Below are positions 18,383 through 27,699 of a DNA stretch of 64,000 bases, one piece after another. The position numbers and the translations under genes were made by a program. The DNA comes from Symbiodinium sp. CCMP2592 (Eukaryota > Sar > Dinophyceae > Suessiales > Symbiodiniaceae), in NCBI GenBank assembly GCA_905221615.1, contig CAJNDT010006191.1, positions 413,585-477,584 of the forward strand, written 5' to 3'. Numbering within the stretch: position 1 is the stretch's first letter; the number at the start of each line of letters is the position of its first letter. The notes under the pieces are model-generated. The model was not told where the DNA came from. It searched no databases and worked only from the letters and a program-made list of their open reading frames with translations.

Positions 18383-21081
18383 GTGCCCTCTCTTGAGTTC
18401 TGGCGCGAGAGCACCATCGCTTGGAACTCGATCCAAGCTCCGGTGGGGGGCGCGCTCTGCGAGGGCGCCAAGGCGCAGGGTTTAGAACCACGGTTTAGGG
18501 TTCAGGGGTTTAGTGTTTAGGGTTTAGAACCCAAAGCCCTGAAACCCTAAACCCTAAACCCAAGAGACCCTAAATCTTAAACCCTGTAGACCCTAAATCC
18601 TAAACCCTATAAACCCCAAGGCCCTTGTGCGAGCCGTAAGGTGCAGCATGTTGGTTTCGATCTAGACCCTAAACCCTAAACCCCAAACCCCAAACCCTAA
18701 ACCCTAAACCCTATACACCCTAAACCCCAAACCCTAAACCCTAAACCCTATACACCCTAAACCCCAAACCCTAAACCCTAAACCCTATACACCCTAAACC
18801 CTAAACCCTAAACCCTAAACCCTATACACCCTAAACCCCAAACCCTAAACCCTAAACCCTATACACCCTAAACCCCAAAACCCTAAACCCTAAACCCTAT
18901 ACGCCCTAAACCCCTATACACCCTAAAACCCCAAACCCTAAACCCTAAACCCTATACACCCTAAACCCCAAACCCTAAACCCTAAACCCTATACACCCTA
19001 AACCCTATACCCTTATAGAATCCCTATAGATCCCTTTAAAGGAGCCCTAGGAACCCTAAACCCAAGGTGCAGCAAGTTGGTTTCGATCGGCTCCTGGCCT
19101 TCCCAGGGCTCCCGGCCTGGCGCCGCTATCTCGGAGATCGCAAAGATCCTGGGTTACGGTTTAGGGTTTAGGGGTTTAGGGACCCTTAATAGGGACCCCT
19201 AGGCTTTAGGGTTTGGGTTTAGGGTTTAGGGTTTAGGGTGAATAAACAAACCGGCTAGTGGAAAGGGATATAGGTATAGGGCTCTGTCTATTATTTCTAA
19301 AAGGACAAGGGTGATCCTGCGTTCTTGTTACAGGGATTGAACCCAGAATCTGGGAGGATCCAAAAAGTAGATCCCTTAGTGGGGGTTCCTATAAAGTACC
19401 CTTGGTAGTATAGGCCCCCTTTCTAGATCCTCCCGGAGGTCTGGGAATTTAAGGTACCATAAGGGTAGGGGTTCCTTTAAAGTCTAAACCCTAAACCCTA
19501 AATAAAGGATCTATATGAGGGTTAAACCCCTCCACCAGAACCCAGGATCCTGAAGCGTCTGCACTCTCTGACTTCATCGGCCCCTACGAGATCAAGCGCT
19601 TCGAGGCCCTATACCCTACCGAACCCCTCAAGCCCTAGTCCTTAAAACTCTTAATATCCTAAAGCCCGAAACCCTGACCCTAAACCGTATGTAAACCCTT
19701 AGACCCCACCCGCCTAAACCCTTTAATTAAACCCTAGACCTTAAACCCCTCAATAAAAAAGCCCTCAATACCGTAAACACCGAAGCCTTAACCCCCTAAG
19801 CCGTTCGAGATGGGAGTTTCCAAAACTAGGGGACCCTAATATAGTACCCTAAATAGTAGGATCCTTATTATGAGGACCCCAAAATATGGTACCACTAATG
19901 TTCGGAAACTCCAAACCCGAAGCCCTTTATAGAACCCCTCTAGATCCCTTCAAGGCACCCTTATAGATCCCTTTAAGGAACCACTAATTCCCGAAACCGT
20001 TCGAGATTCAAGTGTTTCGAGGCGTCGGACGTCTGGTTGATCGGTGCTAACGAGCCCATTGCCTCGGAGGGCTCTGTGAAGACCAGCTCTGGCTACATCA
20101 GCGCGAGACGGATCCCCTTACCCCTGCCGGAGGCCCTAATCTTAGGGGTACTTAGAAATAATTTTAGTTTTTTGTTATTATAATCCCTAAGAGACAGCTG
20201 AAATTAGTATTTTTGCAAGGGTTCTAAGTTCAGTATAGTCATGGGTTCTATAAAGGTTCCTTTCAAGAGTACTAGAAGGGTGTTATAGGGGTTTTGGGGG
20301 GGTTTAATTTAGGAACCTGATTAAGAAACCCTGGGTCTGTATTAGGGCTCCATATATGAATCTTATTATTTGGGGGTTGCAGGACCAGGTTTTCTTAATC
20401 AGGTTCCTACATTAAACCCTAAACTCTTGAACCCCTGAAACCCCCAAACCCCTTCAGCCCTGAGCCCCTAAACCCCTTAAGCCCTAAACCCCTAAAGCCT
20501 TTGTAAGCCCTAAAACTGTACCCCTGCCGGAGGGTCACGCCATCCACGCCTTTAAGCTGGAGGGCGATTGCGCCACCGTGCTGTTGGCTCCGGGGCTGGC
20601 GGGTGAAGCCATGGAAGGTCTGAAGGATGGGATGCTTCAGAAACTTCGCCTTTACCCCAAGGGTCCAAAGGACCCAATAATTAAGTACTCGGTTTTAGGA
20701 TAGAAGTTATGTAGGTTAGGATTTTGGAGACGGTACTTGGACCCTTGGGGTTATAGAGTAGGTAACCTTTAGCCTTTTTTGGGTAGTATAGTCCCTATAT
20801 AATCCCTATATAACCAGAAACCTGGGTTTGGAGTACCATACTTGAATATTTTTGGTACCTGTTCCTTAAGGGAACCATTATGAAAAAAAGTCTATACTTT
20901 GTTCTCCCTGGTTACTTCAAAGTCCAGGAAATTTCGCCTTCATGGCCTCGAGGAGGAGGATTTCCGCGCGGCCCGTTTTGAGGCAGAAGGTGCTCCTGTT
21001 CCCTTCAAGTTCAAGTTCCCAGCCGTGTCCCATGGGCATGATCTTCGCGTCGAGGGCTACTATGTGATGATGCGCAATTAG
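18383..21081 (+). CDS. Unit A exon block 5-10, unknown conserved protein
   Basis: Six exons (18383-18472, 19067-19144, 19546-19605, 20022-20132, 20533-20639, 20928-21081) join into about 199 codons ending MRN-TAG. Recognisable stretches are EFWRESTIAWNSIQAP, DFIGPYEIKRFEASDVWLIG and KFKFPAVSHGHD. All introns except the last are phase 0. Donors are GC (18473, 19606, 20133) or GA (19145, 20640), and every acceptor is AG|G. The unit B homolog (29518-30501) has only four exons. No known domain was recognised. The protein looks globular and soluble, with no signal peptide or membrane segment. The TAG coincides with the left end of a family O element, so a longer spliced protein is possible. Confidence 0.65.
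18473..19066 (+). other. Unit A intron with 37-bp minisatellite (GC-AG)
   Basis: 594 nt, GC donor, AAG|G acceptor. The exon end CCAAGGCGCAG is echoed at the intron end as CCCAAGGTGCAG, a direct repeat across the intron. The unit B equivalent (29608-29759) is 152 nt with a GT donor. Confidence 0.6.
18666..19015. repeat. 37-bp telomere-derived minisatellite, about nine units
   Basis: Unit is CCCTAAACCCCAAA, then two CCCTAAA, then CCCTATACA. Copies are near-identical with a few slips. It is absent from the same intron of unit B, so it expanded after the duplication. Confidence 0.9.
19145..19545 (+). other. Private intron of unit A (GA-AG), absent from unit B
   Basis: 401 nt bounded by the direct repeat GATCCTG at its start and just after its end. 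Donor GA, acceptor CCCAG|G. Removal gives ...RKDPEASALSDF in frame. Unit B reads continuously through EASALSDF. The intron contains telomere-like sequence and a family F element (19341-19446). Confidence 0.65.
19341..19446. mobile_element. IR-element family F, copy 2
   Basis: TGGGAGGATCCAAAAAGTAG at the left, CTAGATCCTCCCGGAGGTCT at the right. Lies inside the private intron 19145-19545. Confidence 0.75.
19606..20021 (+). other. Shared GC-AG intron with about 20-nt exon echo
   Basis: 416 nt. The last 18 nt of the upstream exon (GAGATCAAGCGCTTCGAG) are repeated, slightly changed, as the last bases of the intron. Unit B has the same arrangement at 29928-30041 in only 114 nt. Contains a family V element at 19818-19912. 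Confidence 0.65.
19818..19912. mobile_element. IR-element family V, copy 1
   Basis: GAGTTTCCAAAACTAGGGGA at the left, CTAATGTTCGGAAACTCC at the right. Relative at 35065. Confidence 0.65.
20133..20532 (+). other. Shared GC-AG intron with 15-nt direct repeat
   Basis: 400 nt, GCCCTAA start, GGAG|G end. TACCCCTGCCGGAGG occurs at both borders. The unit B equivalent, 30153-30240, is 88 nt and is almost only CCCTAAA repeat. Confidence 0.7.
20310..20413. mobile_element. IR-element family J, copy 1
   Basis: TAGGAACCTGATTAAGAAAC pairs with TTTTCTTAATCAGGTTCCTA. Lies in the intron 20133-20532 and is absent from the unit B intron. Confidence 0.85.
20640..20927 (+). other. Private intron of unit A (GA-AG), absent from unit B
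   Basis: 288 nt. CAGAAACTTCGCCTT at the start is echoed by CAGGAAATTTCGCCTT across the end. Donor GA, acceptor CCAG|G. Removal restores ...GMLQKFRLHGLEEED, the continuous reading in unit B (30241-30501). It is filled by a family M element (20654-20830). Confidence 0.7.
20654..20830 (+). mobile_element. Family M element, copy 2
   Basis: CCCCAAGGGTCCAAAGGACC...GGACCCTTGGGGTTA hairpin, then GTAGGTAACCTTTAGCC and TAGTCCCTATATAATCCC, as at 9868. Confidence 0.7.
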
Positions 21082-21183
21082 GTTCCTGAGCAGTGCCCTT
21101 TTTTCTTTCTAGTCTCTTGTTTTTTAAATAGAACACTATAGGTAGAAGGGTGCCCCTATCATGAAGGGGTTACTGCGGAACCG
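21080..21183 (+). mobile_element. IR-element family O, copy 2
   Basis: TAGGTTCCTGAGCAGTGCCC at the left, GAAGGGGTTACTGCGGAACC at the right. Also present at the same position in unit B (30500-30611), so it predates the duplication. Confidence 0.75.
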
Positions 21184-21300
21184 AGGCAACTTTAACTGGC
21201 AGGAGGGCGACCAGTCTGACGGCCCTAGGGAAAAAGGCCTCGGGAGGGGCTCATGTCATGATGGGATCTTTGGCCGTGATCGCTGCGGCCAGTTGCTCCT
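21184..21300 (+). CDS. Unit A conserved segment after the TAG
   Basis: Directly after the family O element, a stretch with GACCAGTCTGACGGCC is conserved in unit B (30612-30727). One frame (ATLTGW/RRATSLTA..) continues in phase with the upstream exon across TAG. Another (GNFNWQEGDQSDG) is also open. It could be a further exon or 3' UTR. Confidence 0.4.
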
Positions 21301-21335
21301 AGGTTTTTGTTAAGGAACTTCTTTCAATATAAGAG

Positions 21336-21438
21336 CCTGAATAATTACTAGTATTTTTTGGGTGTTCCTTATTGTAGTCCTAGTATAATGGCCCCCCCAA
21401 AACCCTATTGTATTTATTAAGGCGCCCGTTTTAAGCTA
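21336..21438. mobile_element. IR-element family T, copy 1
   Basis: TAGTATTTTTTGGGTGTTCC and CCTAGTATAATGGCCCCCCC core, as at 48360. Confidence 0.6.
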
Positions 21439-21753
21439 GCACAATAGAGATCTACGCTAAATTATTAGGTTTTCTTTTTGAACTTCCTATGGTAACTCAA
21501 GGCAAATTCCTTATCAAGCACCCTCAACCCTAAACCCTAGACCGTCAAGCACCCTGAAAAAGGAGCTTTAAAACGAAAGACTGCTCGACCGGAGCTGCTG
21601 AACCCTAAATCCTAAACCCTGAACCCCAAACCCTAGACCCTAAACCCCTGAACCGTAAACCCTTATCAAGCACCCTAAACCCTAAACCCTAAACCGTCAA
21701 GCACCCTCAAAAGGGATCTCAAAAAAAGAAGAAAAAGAACGTTAAGCACCCAG

Positions 21754-21838
21754 GCTCGCCCGCTGTTGCCCTCAGCAAGATCCAGCGCAAGATCTTCAGC
21801 GGGGCTTCGACTTCGAAGTTTGCGAACCTTGGCCTTTG
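21754..21838 (+). CDS. Unit A exon with SKIQRKIFSGAS
   Basis: After CCCAG|G, a basic segment ending STSKFANLGL is conserved in unit B at 32867-32949. The following family P-like sequence (TTGTTAAGGAAGT) starts the next intron. Function unknown. Confidence 0.5.
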
Positions 21839-22138
21839 TTAAGGAAGTACGGTTATGTTACCATACTAGGGATATATAAGCGCTCCTTTAAGGGATCTAT
21901 ACTATATAGGGATATATAAGCGTTCCTTTAAGGGATCTATAAGGTTCCTATTCAGGAAGTTAGCTGAAGTTTCCTGTTCAGGACGTTAGTTCAAGCTACC
22001 ACAATTAGTGATGTATAACAGATAATGTGGTTTCCTTATAGCTTAAAAACTCCGCCGCCTAAACCCTACTCCCCAAGCCATAAACCCTAAACCCCTAAGC
22101 CCTAAACCCCAAGCCCCCAAACCCCTAAAACCTCAACT

Positions 22139-22257
22139 CTACGGTAGAAGCCGAAAAGTTGGAAACCCAATAGCCTCAATCCTGAAGAGTACTGTATAGG
22201 GAATCCCAGCACCATTTGGCCTCAATCAGGTTTCCAACTGTATGGGGCTTACTGTAG
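22139..22257. mobile_element. IR-element family L, copy 3
   Basis: CTACGGTAGAAGCCGAAAAG at the left, CAACTGTATGGGGCTTACTG at the right. Confidence 0.75.
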
Positions 22258-22334
22258 CAAGAACTCTAAACCCTAAACCCCCAAGCCCTAAACCCTAAGC
22301 TCCTAAACCCCTACAGCCTCAACTCTAAACCCTA

Positions 22335-22988
22335 GCAAGAGCCAAGGAGCTTCAAGAAGGTGCCGAGCCTCGGCAACTGGCCACATGGAAAGCTGTAGGC
22401 CACATCTGCCACACCTGCCAGGCCTTGGGGGAACCGGCTCTGGCTGATGCCGACCGGGGTTTAGGGTTTCGGGTTTAAGGGTTTCGGGCGTAGGGGTTTA
22501 GAGGTTTAGGGTTTAGGATGTACCTTAACACCCCAAGTAACCTACCTTTTTTAAGGACTTATATAAAGAAATCTTATTAGGGAACCCTAAAAAGGTAGGT
22601 TCCTTAGGGTCCAGGTAGGATTTAGGGTTTGGGGCCAGGCCCTGGGCGACCGACTCCTGCTGATGCCCACAAGGGCTGGTGAGGACGCTTCTAGGTAGGG
22701 CTTTGGGACATTTTATATTTTCCCTTATTGGGCTTAAGAGGATCTTACCTACTAATATTTTTCAATGGCTTTAAGAGCACCTCCTAGGCTTTCTATGAGA
22801 GCATGCAGCTGATCGAGTGGCCCACACAGAGCAAGTTGCGTGAGGTTCCCTTAGAGTTTCGGATGGGGTACATCGAGGGCGAGTGGCCACGTGGCATCCT
22901 TGCCGGGAGCACACAGACTTTCTTTACCTGCCACGAGATTGATGAGTACACTGAAACCGTCTTCGTTTTCGCGACCCCGGAGATATAA
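22335..22988 (+). CDS. Unit A terminal exon block
   Basis: Exons about 22335-22457 (QLATWKAVGHICHTCQALGE), about 22645-22686 (LGDRLLLMPTRAGED) and 22788-22988 (FYESMQLIEWPTQSK to VFVFATPEI, TAA). Unit B matches with an extra intron after WKA and no intron after GED. CHTCQ is a short Cys pair, not enough to call a metal site. The product is unrecognised. Whether it is the C-terminus of the 18383-21081 protein or a separate gene depends on how the TAG at 21079-21081 is handled. Confidence 0.6.
22521..22619. mobile_element. IR-element family E, copy 7, absent from unit B
   Basis: TACCTTAACACCCCAAGTAA at the left, TAGGTTCCTTAGGGTCCAGG at the right. At the corresponding point of unit B (about 33,515) the flanks GGATGTA and TTTAGGGTTTGGGGCCAGG meet without it. 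Confidence 0.8.
22687..22787 (+). other. Private intron of unit A (GC-AG), absent from unit B
   Basis: 101 nt. Upstream exon ...GAGGAC, intron GCTTCTAGGTAGG...CTCCTAG, then GCTTTCTATGAG. GCTT is duplicated at the borders. Unit B reads GAGGACGCTTTCTATGAG without a break. Confidence 0.75.
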
Positions 22989-23107
22989 GCAAATCTCTTG
23001 TGTCAGCAAACCAGAGACTCGAACAGACCCATTCGCGCAAGGAGAAACGAGCTCGTGCCTCTGTTTTTGAGGTGTAGGAGACGGATGCTTGCTCCCTGGA
23101 ATCCTAA

Positions 23108-23200
23108 ACCCATAGGCCCCAGAGTGATTCGTTTTTGGGATTACCTTATAGGATTCTACATATGAACCCCAAAAAGGAACTACTTTGGGGCCTATGGGTA
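23108..23200. mobile_element. IR-element family D, copy 5, absent from unit B
   Basis: ACCCATAGGCCCCAGAGTGA at the left, CTTTGGGGCCTATGGGTA at the right. Unit B (33,908-33,930) joins the flanks GAATCCT and ACCCTATAAATCC directly. Confidence 0.85.
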
Positions 23201-23324
23201 CCCTATAAATCCGTGTCAGCGCAGAGAAGCCGAAAGCTGAGGCTCAAAGCCGAGAAGCCTGCTTAAATAGCGTGCAGCATCAAAGACCCCAGTACCCAGT
23301 AAGCATTGAAAAGCATAGCGCAAA

Positions 23325-23328
<4 letters not shown>

Positions 23329-23360
<32 letters not shown>

Positions 23361-23561
23361 TATATATATATATAGAGAGAGAGATGTATATAGATAGAGT
23401 ATATATATATATATATATATCTATATGTTTATAGTAAAACATAACATAGTATATGTTTATATATAACATGATAGAATAGAGGAAGTATACAATACAGTAT
23501 AATGGATTATAATATATACTACATATATATATATATATATGTGTATATATAGATAAATATA
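23329..23561. repeat. TA/GATA-rich microsatellite, private to unit A
   Basis: Long TATATA runs with AGAGAGAG and ATAGATAG inserts. The unit B equivalent (about 34,060-34,075) has only a few bases. The hydrophobic frame on the - strand is a repeat artefact. Confidence 0.85.
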
Positions 23562-24213
23562 GCCCGTAGTTGATTTTAGGCATCTACCTAAATGAAGCAA
23601 GGGTATTGGACTCGGGGTAATACTACACCTGGACAACGTTGTATCAGCCTGCCCTGAAAGCCCTTGCTCAGGTCGTGCAGATATGGGTAGAATATATCCC
23701 AAAAAAGCAATCATGAATGAGACGCTCAAGCCACCGAACTCAAACCCGCAATGCCTGGAAACTTGATCCGTAACCTAAACCTAGAACTTAAACCCTGAAA
23801 CCTGCACCCGAAGCCCTAAAGCCCAGTACGCTTCCAGACTCTGAATTCTTGATACAACATGGCCGGAAGCTCCCTGCGCAACAGTTTGCAGCAGCGGGAC
23901 CCAGTTCGGGGTGACATGGTTGGTAGGGATGTGTGGGTTTTGGGGTTTGTGATTTTGCAATCCTGGGTGTCTTTCGGGTGCGCGGTAAGGTATTTTTTTA
24001 TGTGCAAGGGCTAAGCATCACGACGACTGCACAGCGTCGTCTTCCTTTTGTGCTCCTAGTGCAGGTCGGACTGTATGAGTTCATCACTATGGCACTTTGT
24101 CGCATTCTTCCGACCAGGTGCCCTCTAGTCGGCTCAAGAAGACAGCTTCCCTAAGCCCTAAACCCTAAACCCCTAACCCTAAACCCTAATCCACCAAACT
24201 GTCCGGCTGCAAG

Positions 24214-24283
24214 ATGCCCGACATCCTCTTGCGAGCTGCTGCTTCTGGTGCCGAGACTCTTGGATCCCTGGAAGGAGCTTCAA
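24214..24283 (+). CDS. Unit B exon 1 (start)
   Basis: Same peptide as 15581-15650 with only synonymous changes. A CCCTAAA-rich insert separates it from the upstream GTGCCCTCTAGTCGGCTCAA segment, whereas in unit A the two are nearly adjacent. Confidence 0.6.
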
Positions 24284-24624
24284 CTTGAGATAGGGTTTAG
24301 AGTTGAGGGTTTCGGGTTTAGGGGTTTAGGGTTTAAGGTTTAGGGGTTTAGGGTGGAACATGTGGAACTAGAGTGGGTTTTGGAATCAACTTGACCCTAA
24401 GGGCCCCGGTGCCCAATATATACTCTCCCAGTGGTAACTTGTAAACTGTTATCCGAAACCCGAGCACTGAATTATTGAGATAGGGAGCTAGACTGGGGTT
24501 CTCGCAGAGAAATTGGATTTTCCCGGACCCTAGAAACTCTATGCCATCAGGGTTCTTTATGATAATTTCGTCATACTGAATTAAAACCCAGAACAAGATA
24601 GGTTTTGAGGGGTTAATGTCAAGC

Positions 24625-24708
24625 TGGAGCTACGTACCTGAATATGCGGAGACCCCACTATGCACTGCTTGTTCCCATTATGCGGAAGCTTACTTCTTGC
24701 TCGACATG
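24625..24708 (+). CDS. Unit B exon 2
   Basis: WSYVPEYAETPLCTACSHYA through AYFLLDM, followed by a textbook GTAAGT donor at 24709. Uninterrupted here, split by a family A element in unit A. Confidence 0.65.
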
Positions 24709-25123
24709 GTAAGTAGGTTTCAGGTAAGGTCACCGAAATCTGTTTACTGAGCCCCCTGATCCTCCTTGATGTATTCTCCCTTATTGGAAAGGAAACCTCG
24801 TTTCTAGAAGACAAAGCGAAATCTGGTTGTTCACGATGGGGTTCTCGTGTTTCGCACAGGTTCTTTACGGGTTTTGGGAGCCTGGTTTTATCCAGGTATT
24901 TAGCAACACTTGCCTAAAACCCTGGTTCTTGGAGCTCTACCTGCTTTAAAGCACGTTTTGGAATGCGTAGGTAAGCCCTATAGCCTAAAGCTTTATCACC
25001 CCTGAAACTCTACACTCTAAACCCTGACTAAAAAAGCTAAAGCCTAAACCCTTAAATCCTAAACTCTATACTTCAACCCCTATAATCTCTAAACCCCTAA
25101 ACCCTAATCCCCCGTACTGCGAG

Positions 25124-25264
25124 CTCAGGATTGCGAAAGTAGCCGTCGAGCCCCTCGAGCCGGTTGCACGGCTCCGCCGAGCTGCGGTGGCGGCTGGGCA
25201 CGGAGGCCCAGCCGAGCTGCGCTGCGGCCTGCGGTTGATGTGTGGCTCCGAGGTTTGCGGGAGT
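25124..25264 (+). CDS. Unit B exon 3
   Basis: LRIAKVAVEPLEPVARLRRA..., homologous to 16811-16951 with mostly silent changes. Confidence 0.6.
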
Positions 25265-25477
25265 CTATGGGGTCAAGGGCTTTAGGGCCTGCATACGGGC
25301 CGTAATAATCACCTATATTATTTTCGAGGTTCCTTATGATAATAGTTAAGGTATAATATACACCACTAGATGTAAGGCCCCTACATTGCGGAGTCTATGG
25401 CTTGCAGGGTGACAGGGATTTATCGGGGCTTCAGGGTCCCTAGAAAAGGATCAGCAGTTTGATAGTTGTAAGTGCAG

Positions 25478-25550
25478 GTGCTGCGCGACAGCGCGACGAT
25501 GGAGGCATCGGGCCTTGGTGGTGGCGGCACGGTGGACGTGGTGAAGGAGG
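25478..25550 (+). CDS. Unit B exon 4
   Basis: VLRDSATMEASGLGGGGTVD..., AG|G acceptor, GT donor (GTTAGGGG) at 25551, so the donor is itself a telomere-like unit. Confidence 0.6.
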
Positions 25551-26296
25551 GTTAGGGGTTTAGGGTTTTTGTACCATCCTTGCTGCTAAATTTAAGGGTT
25601 CGCGGCAATACTTAGACTTAGGAATCATATCCGGTGATTTATAAATCCTAGATGAGAATTAAATAGAACTGCACTAGAAATTAGCCCCCTGACTCGACAT
25701 TTCGATGTGAACGGCTTTTTTCTTGCCTGAAGCAAAGGTAACACGGGGGGCATGTTGTTTGTTAATTTGAAACGCTGCGCGTCGTCCGCCTCGGCCCGGC
25801 TGTAGGCGCATGTGGCGAGTGGCTACTATCTGCAGCAAGCTCTTGTAGGAAAAAAGTAACAGTTGGAATCGCACTTATAGTAAAAGTATAATGTTCATAG
25901 CAACACGAAGCAGGATGATTGTGAGTAGTATTAGTAGTGGTAGTATCAGTACGAATTTTGGTGTCGTCATTCCGAAACACTGGATACCAAGACTCTCGCA
26001 AGCGGCGGGATGCCTTAAGTATGGGCCGTTGAGGCTGTGGATTTCGTGGGCGTCTTGGATTAGGGAAGCATTACAGCCTTTTCAACCACGTTACTCCGCC
26101 TATCCCAACGAAAGGGCGTCTAAAACAAGCCTGAGACGCAAAGCCATCAATTCGATACCAACATAAGGGCCCAAACAATGATTAAGACCCTGCTGGGGTT
26201 GTTTTGATAGAGTTAAAGTATATTGAAGTCATTAAGGCCTTGCAAGAAATAGAGACGGCAGCCATGCATGCCCGCTTGTTGTCCGGGCTTTGAAAG

Positions 26297-26464
26297 TTTT
26301 TCAGGCTGGGGTTAGGCTGTAGGGTTAGGAATTCAAGTTTGAAACTCCCTTGGTACTGCAGCCTTACAAGCGAGCCCCAATTTTTCAGGCTGGGGTTAGG
26401 GTGTAGGGTTAGGATTTCAGGTTTGAAACTCCGTTGGTACTGCAGCCTTAAAGGCGCGCCCCAA
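26297..26464. repeat. 84-bp tandem duplication
   Basis: Two copies (26297-26380, 26381-26464) starting TTTTTCAGGCTGGGGTTAGG and ending GAGCCCCAA/GCGCCCCAA, with a few differences. Confidence 0.9.
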
Positions 26465-26524
26465 GAGATAAACATGCTACATTACAGTCCGGTGTCGTCG
26501 GAAATTCCCAGAAAACTCGCACCT

Positions 26525-26790
26525 GTCAGCGAGGGGGGGAGGGGCGGGAGGGTGGGGGAGGAGGGGAGGCGGGGGGCAGGGCGGGGGAGGGGGGGCGTCG
26601 TCTTTGGGGGGGAAGCGAGGAAAGGGTGGGACTGCCCACAGAAGCAAAAATCCGTTGGAGGGGGCGAGAATTCACCGCCGTACCTTGGAGCTCAGTGACG
26701 CGCTTCCATTTTTAAGGGGGGGGGGGGCAGTGGCCCCGATTTTTGGTGTGGGGTCAGTGGGGAGGGGATTAAGAGGTGGGGAATAGAGGG
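26525..26790. repeat. Purine (G)-rich tracts
   Basis: GGGGGGAGG-type runs at 26525-26620 and a G12 run near 26717. The open frames here are Gly/Arg-rich artefacts of composition. Confidence 0.7.
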
Positions 26791-26931
26791 AATCCGAATA
26801 GGAGGCGAAGAAACAGAGCATTTGGGGGATAAATCCATGGTACAAGCCATGGGTCATAAGATCTGAGATGCCAAAGCCCTAGAAGCCCTAAACCTTTAAA
26901 ACCCTGAACCTTAAACCCTAAACCCTTGAAC

Positions 26932-26948
26932 AGCCATTTTGGCTCAAG
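26932..26948 (+). other. Dinoflagellate spliced-leader relic
   Basis: AGCCATTTTGGCTCAAG is an exact 17-nt match to the 3' part of the dinoflagellate spliced leader (CCGTAGCCATTTTGGCTCAAG). The first four bases are replaced by telomere-like DNA. Chance occurrence in 64 kb is negligible. Embedded leaders of this kind are known to mark cDNAs that were reverse-transcribed and reinserted. Confidence 0.8.
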
Positions 26949-26959
26949 CTCGTCTTCCT

Positions 26960-27289
26960 TTATGCCACACTTCTTGCACTACTCCGAGAGCTGGTGATGG
27001 CTTCACGGCGGAGGTAGTCTTTCTCACCGGAGGTGGTGGCGCGGAGGAGGACGCGAAACGGGGGCTTGACGGGAGTCTGGTGGACCTCGGCCGCGAGCTT
27101 GCGCCATGATGGGGTCTGTGTCGTACGCAGAGCGGGCGGCGGCATAGGCCTGGTCGACTGTTGAGGGGTTGTAGAAGGGGTCCTCGTTGCCCGTGAGGGG
27201 CAGGGTTCTGGTGCCACAACGGCTACGTCAGACGTGCCGCAACCGAGCTGGCCACGTGCCGCCCAACACGGCCACAGCCGCCACGACAA
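26960..27289 (-). pseudogene. Broken - strand reading frame
   Basis: On the - strand, GNEDPFYNPSTVDQAYAAAR and then, after a frame change near 27,110, RKLAAEVHQTPVKPPFRVLL can be read as one protein. The frame break and missing 5' end suggest a dead fragment. Family not recognised. Confidence 0.4.
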
Positions 27290-27348
27290 AAAAAATAATT
27301 ATTTGGACCACACCGCCCTAATCCTCAGACCTGGACGCGACCGACACA

Positions 27349-27640
27349 ACGGGCACTCTGGTGAGCCACGTGTGCCACCACAGCAGGAAGGTGGTGCTGC
27401 ACACGGACACGAGCATGTTGGATGCTGCGAAGCACCTTGCCCACTGCAAACCCAGGATGAACATGGGCACGTTCAAACTGCGGTAGTTCGCCTTGGGCCT
27501 GAACTATTCCAAGCACGGGCCGCTTTTCGCTCCGGAGCTGCAGGAGCACCTGAAGCCCATCTCCATCAGCATGTTCGACTACATGCACAACTTTGTTGGC
27601 GTCTTTCATGTGGAGATGACGCAGCTCCTCCAGGTATTGC
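27349..27640 (+). pseudogene. Decayed + strand ORF, possibly repeat-encoded
   Basis: One frame reads SHVCHHSRKVVLHTDTSMLD...MNMGTFKLR, TAG (27484-27486), then FALGLNYSKHGPLFAPELQE and FDYMHNFVGVFHVEM. The pattern of a Met-His within an aromatic stretch reminds me of multicopy dinoflagellate repeat proteins, but this is from memory and weak. The in-frame stop and absent flanks suggest a relic. Confidence 0.4.
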
Positions 27641-27699
27641 AAAACCAGGACTTCAGTATCCACGGCCGAGGCCCACCCGCCGACGCCTCCGATGCTCCC

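Larger units (their letters stand above)
15360..24100 (+). other. Tandem gene unit A
   Basis: A segment of about 8.7 kb whose landmarks recur in the same order in unit B (24.1-34.6 kb). Shared landmarks are the first exon with MPDILLRAAASGAETLGS, the LRIAKVAVE exon, the VLRDSATMEASGL exon, the exon block 18383-21081, the terminal block ending VFVFATPEI, and a downstream stretch with GTATCAGCCTGCCCTGAAAG. Exon differences between units are mostly synonymous, so both copies have been under coding constraint. The junction with unit B is near 24,100, where the downstream stretch runs straight into the next first exon. Unidirectional tandem gene arrays are common in dinoflagellates. Confidence 0.8.

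Noticed and set aside
23263-23729. Hydrophobic - strand frames suggesting a membrane protein
   Set aside because: They translate TATATA/GATA repeats that are missing from the homologous unit B.
27349-27640. Assignment to a named transposase family
   Set aside because: The resemblance to multicopy dinoflagellate proteins rests on memory only. No catalytic motif is visible.
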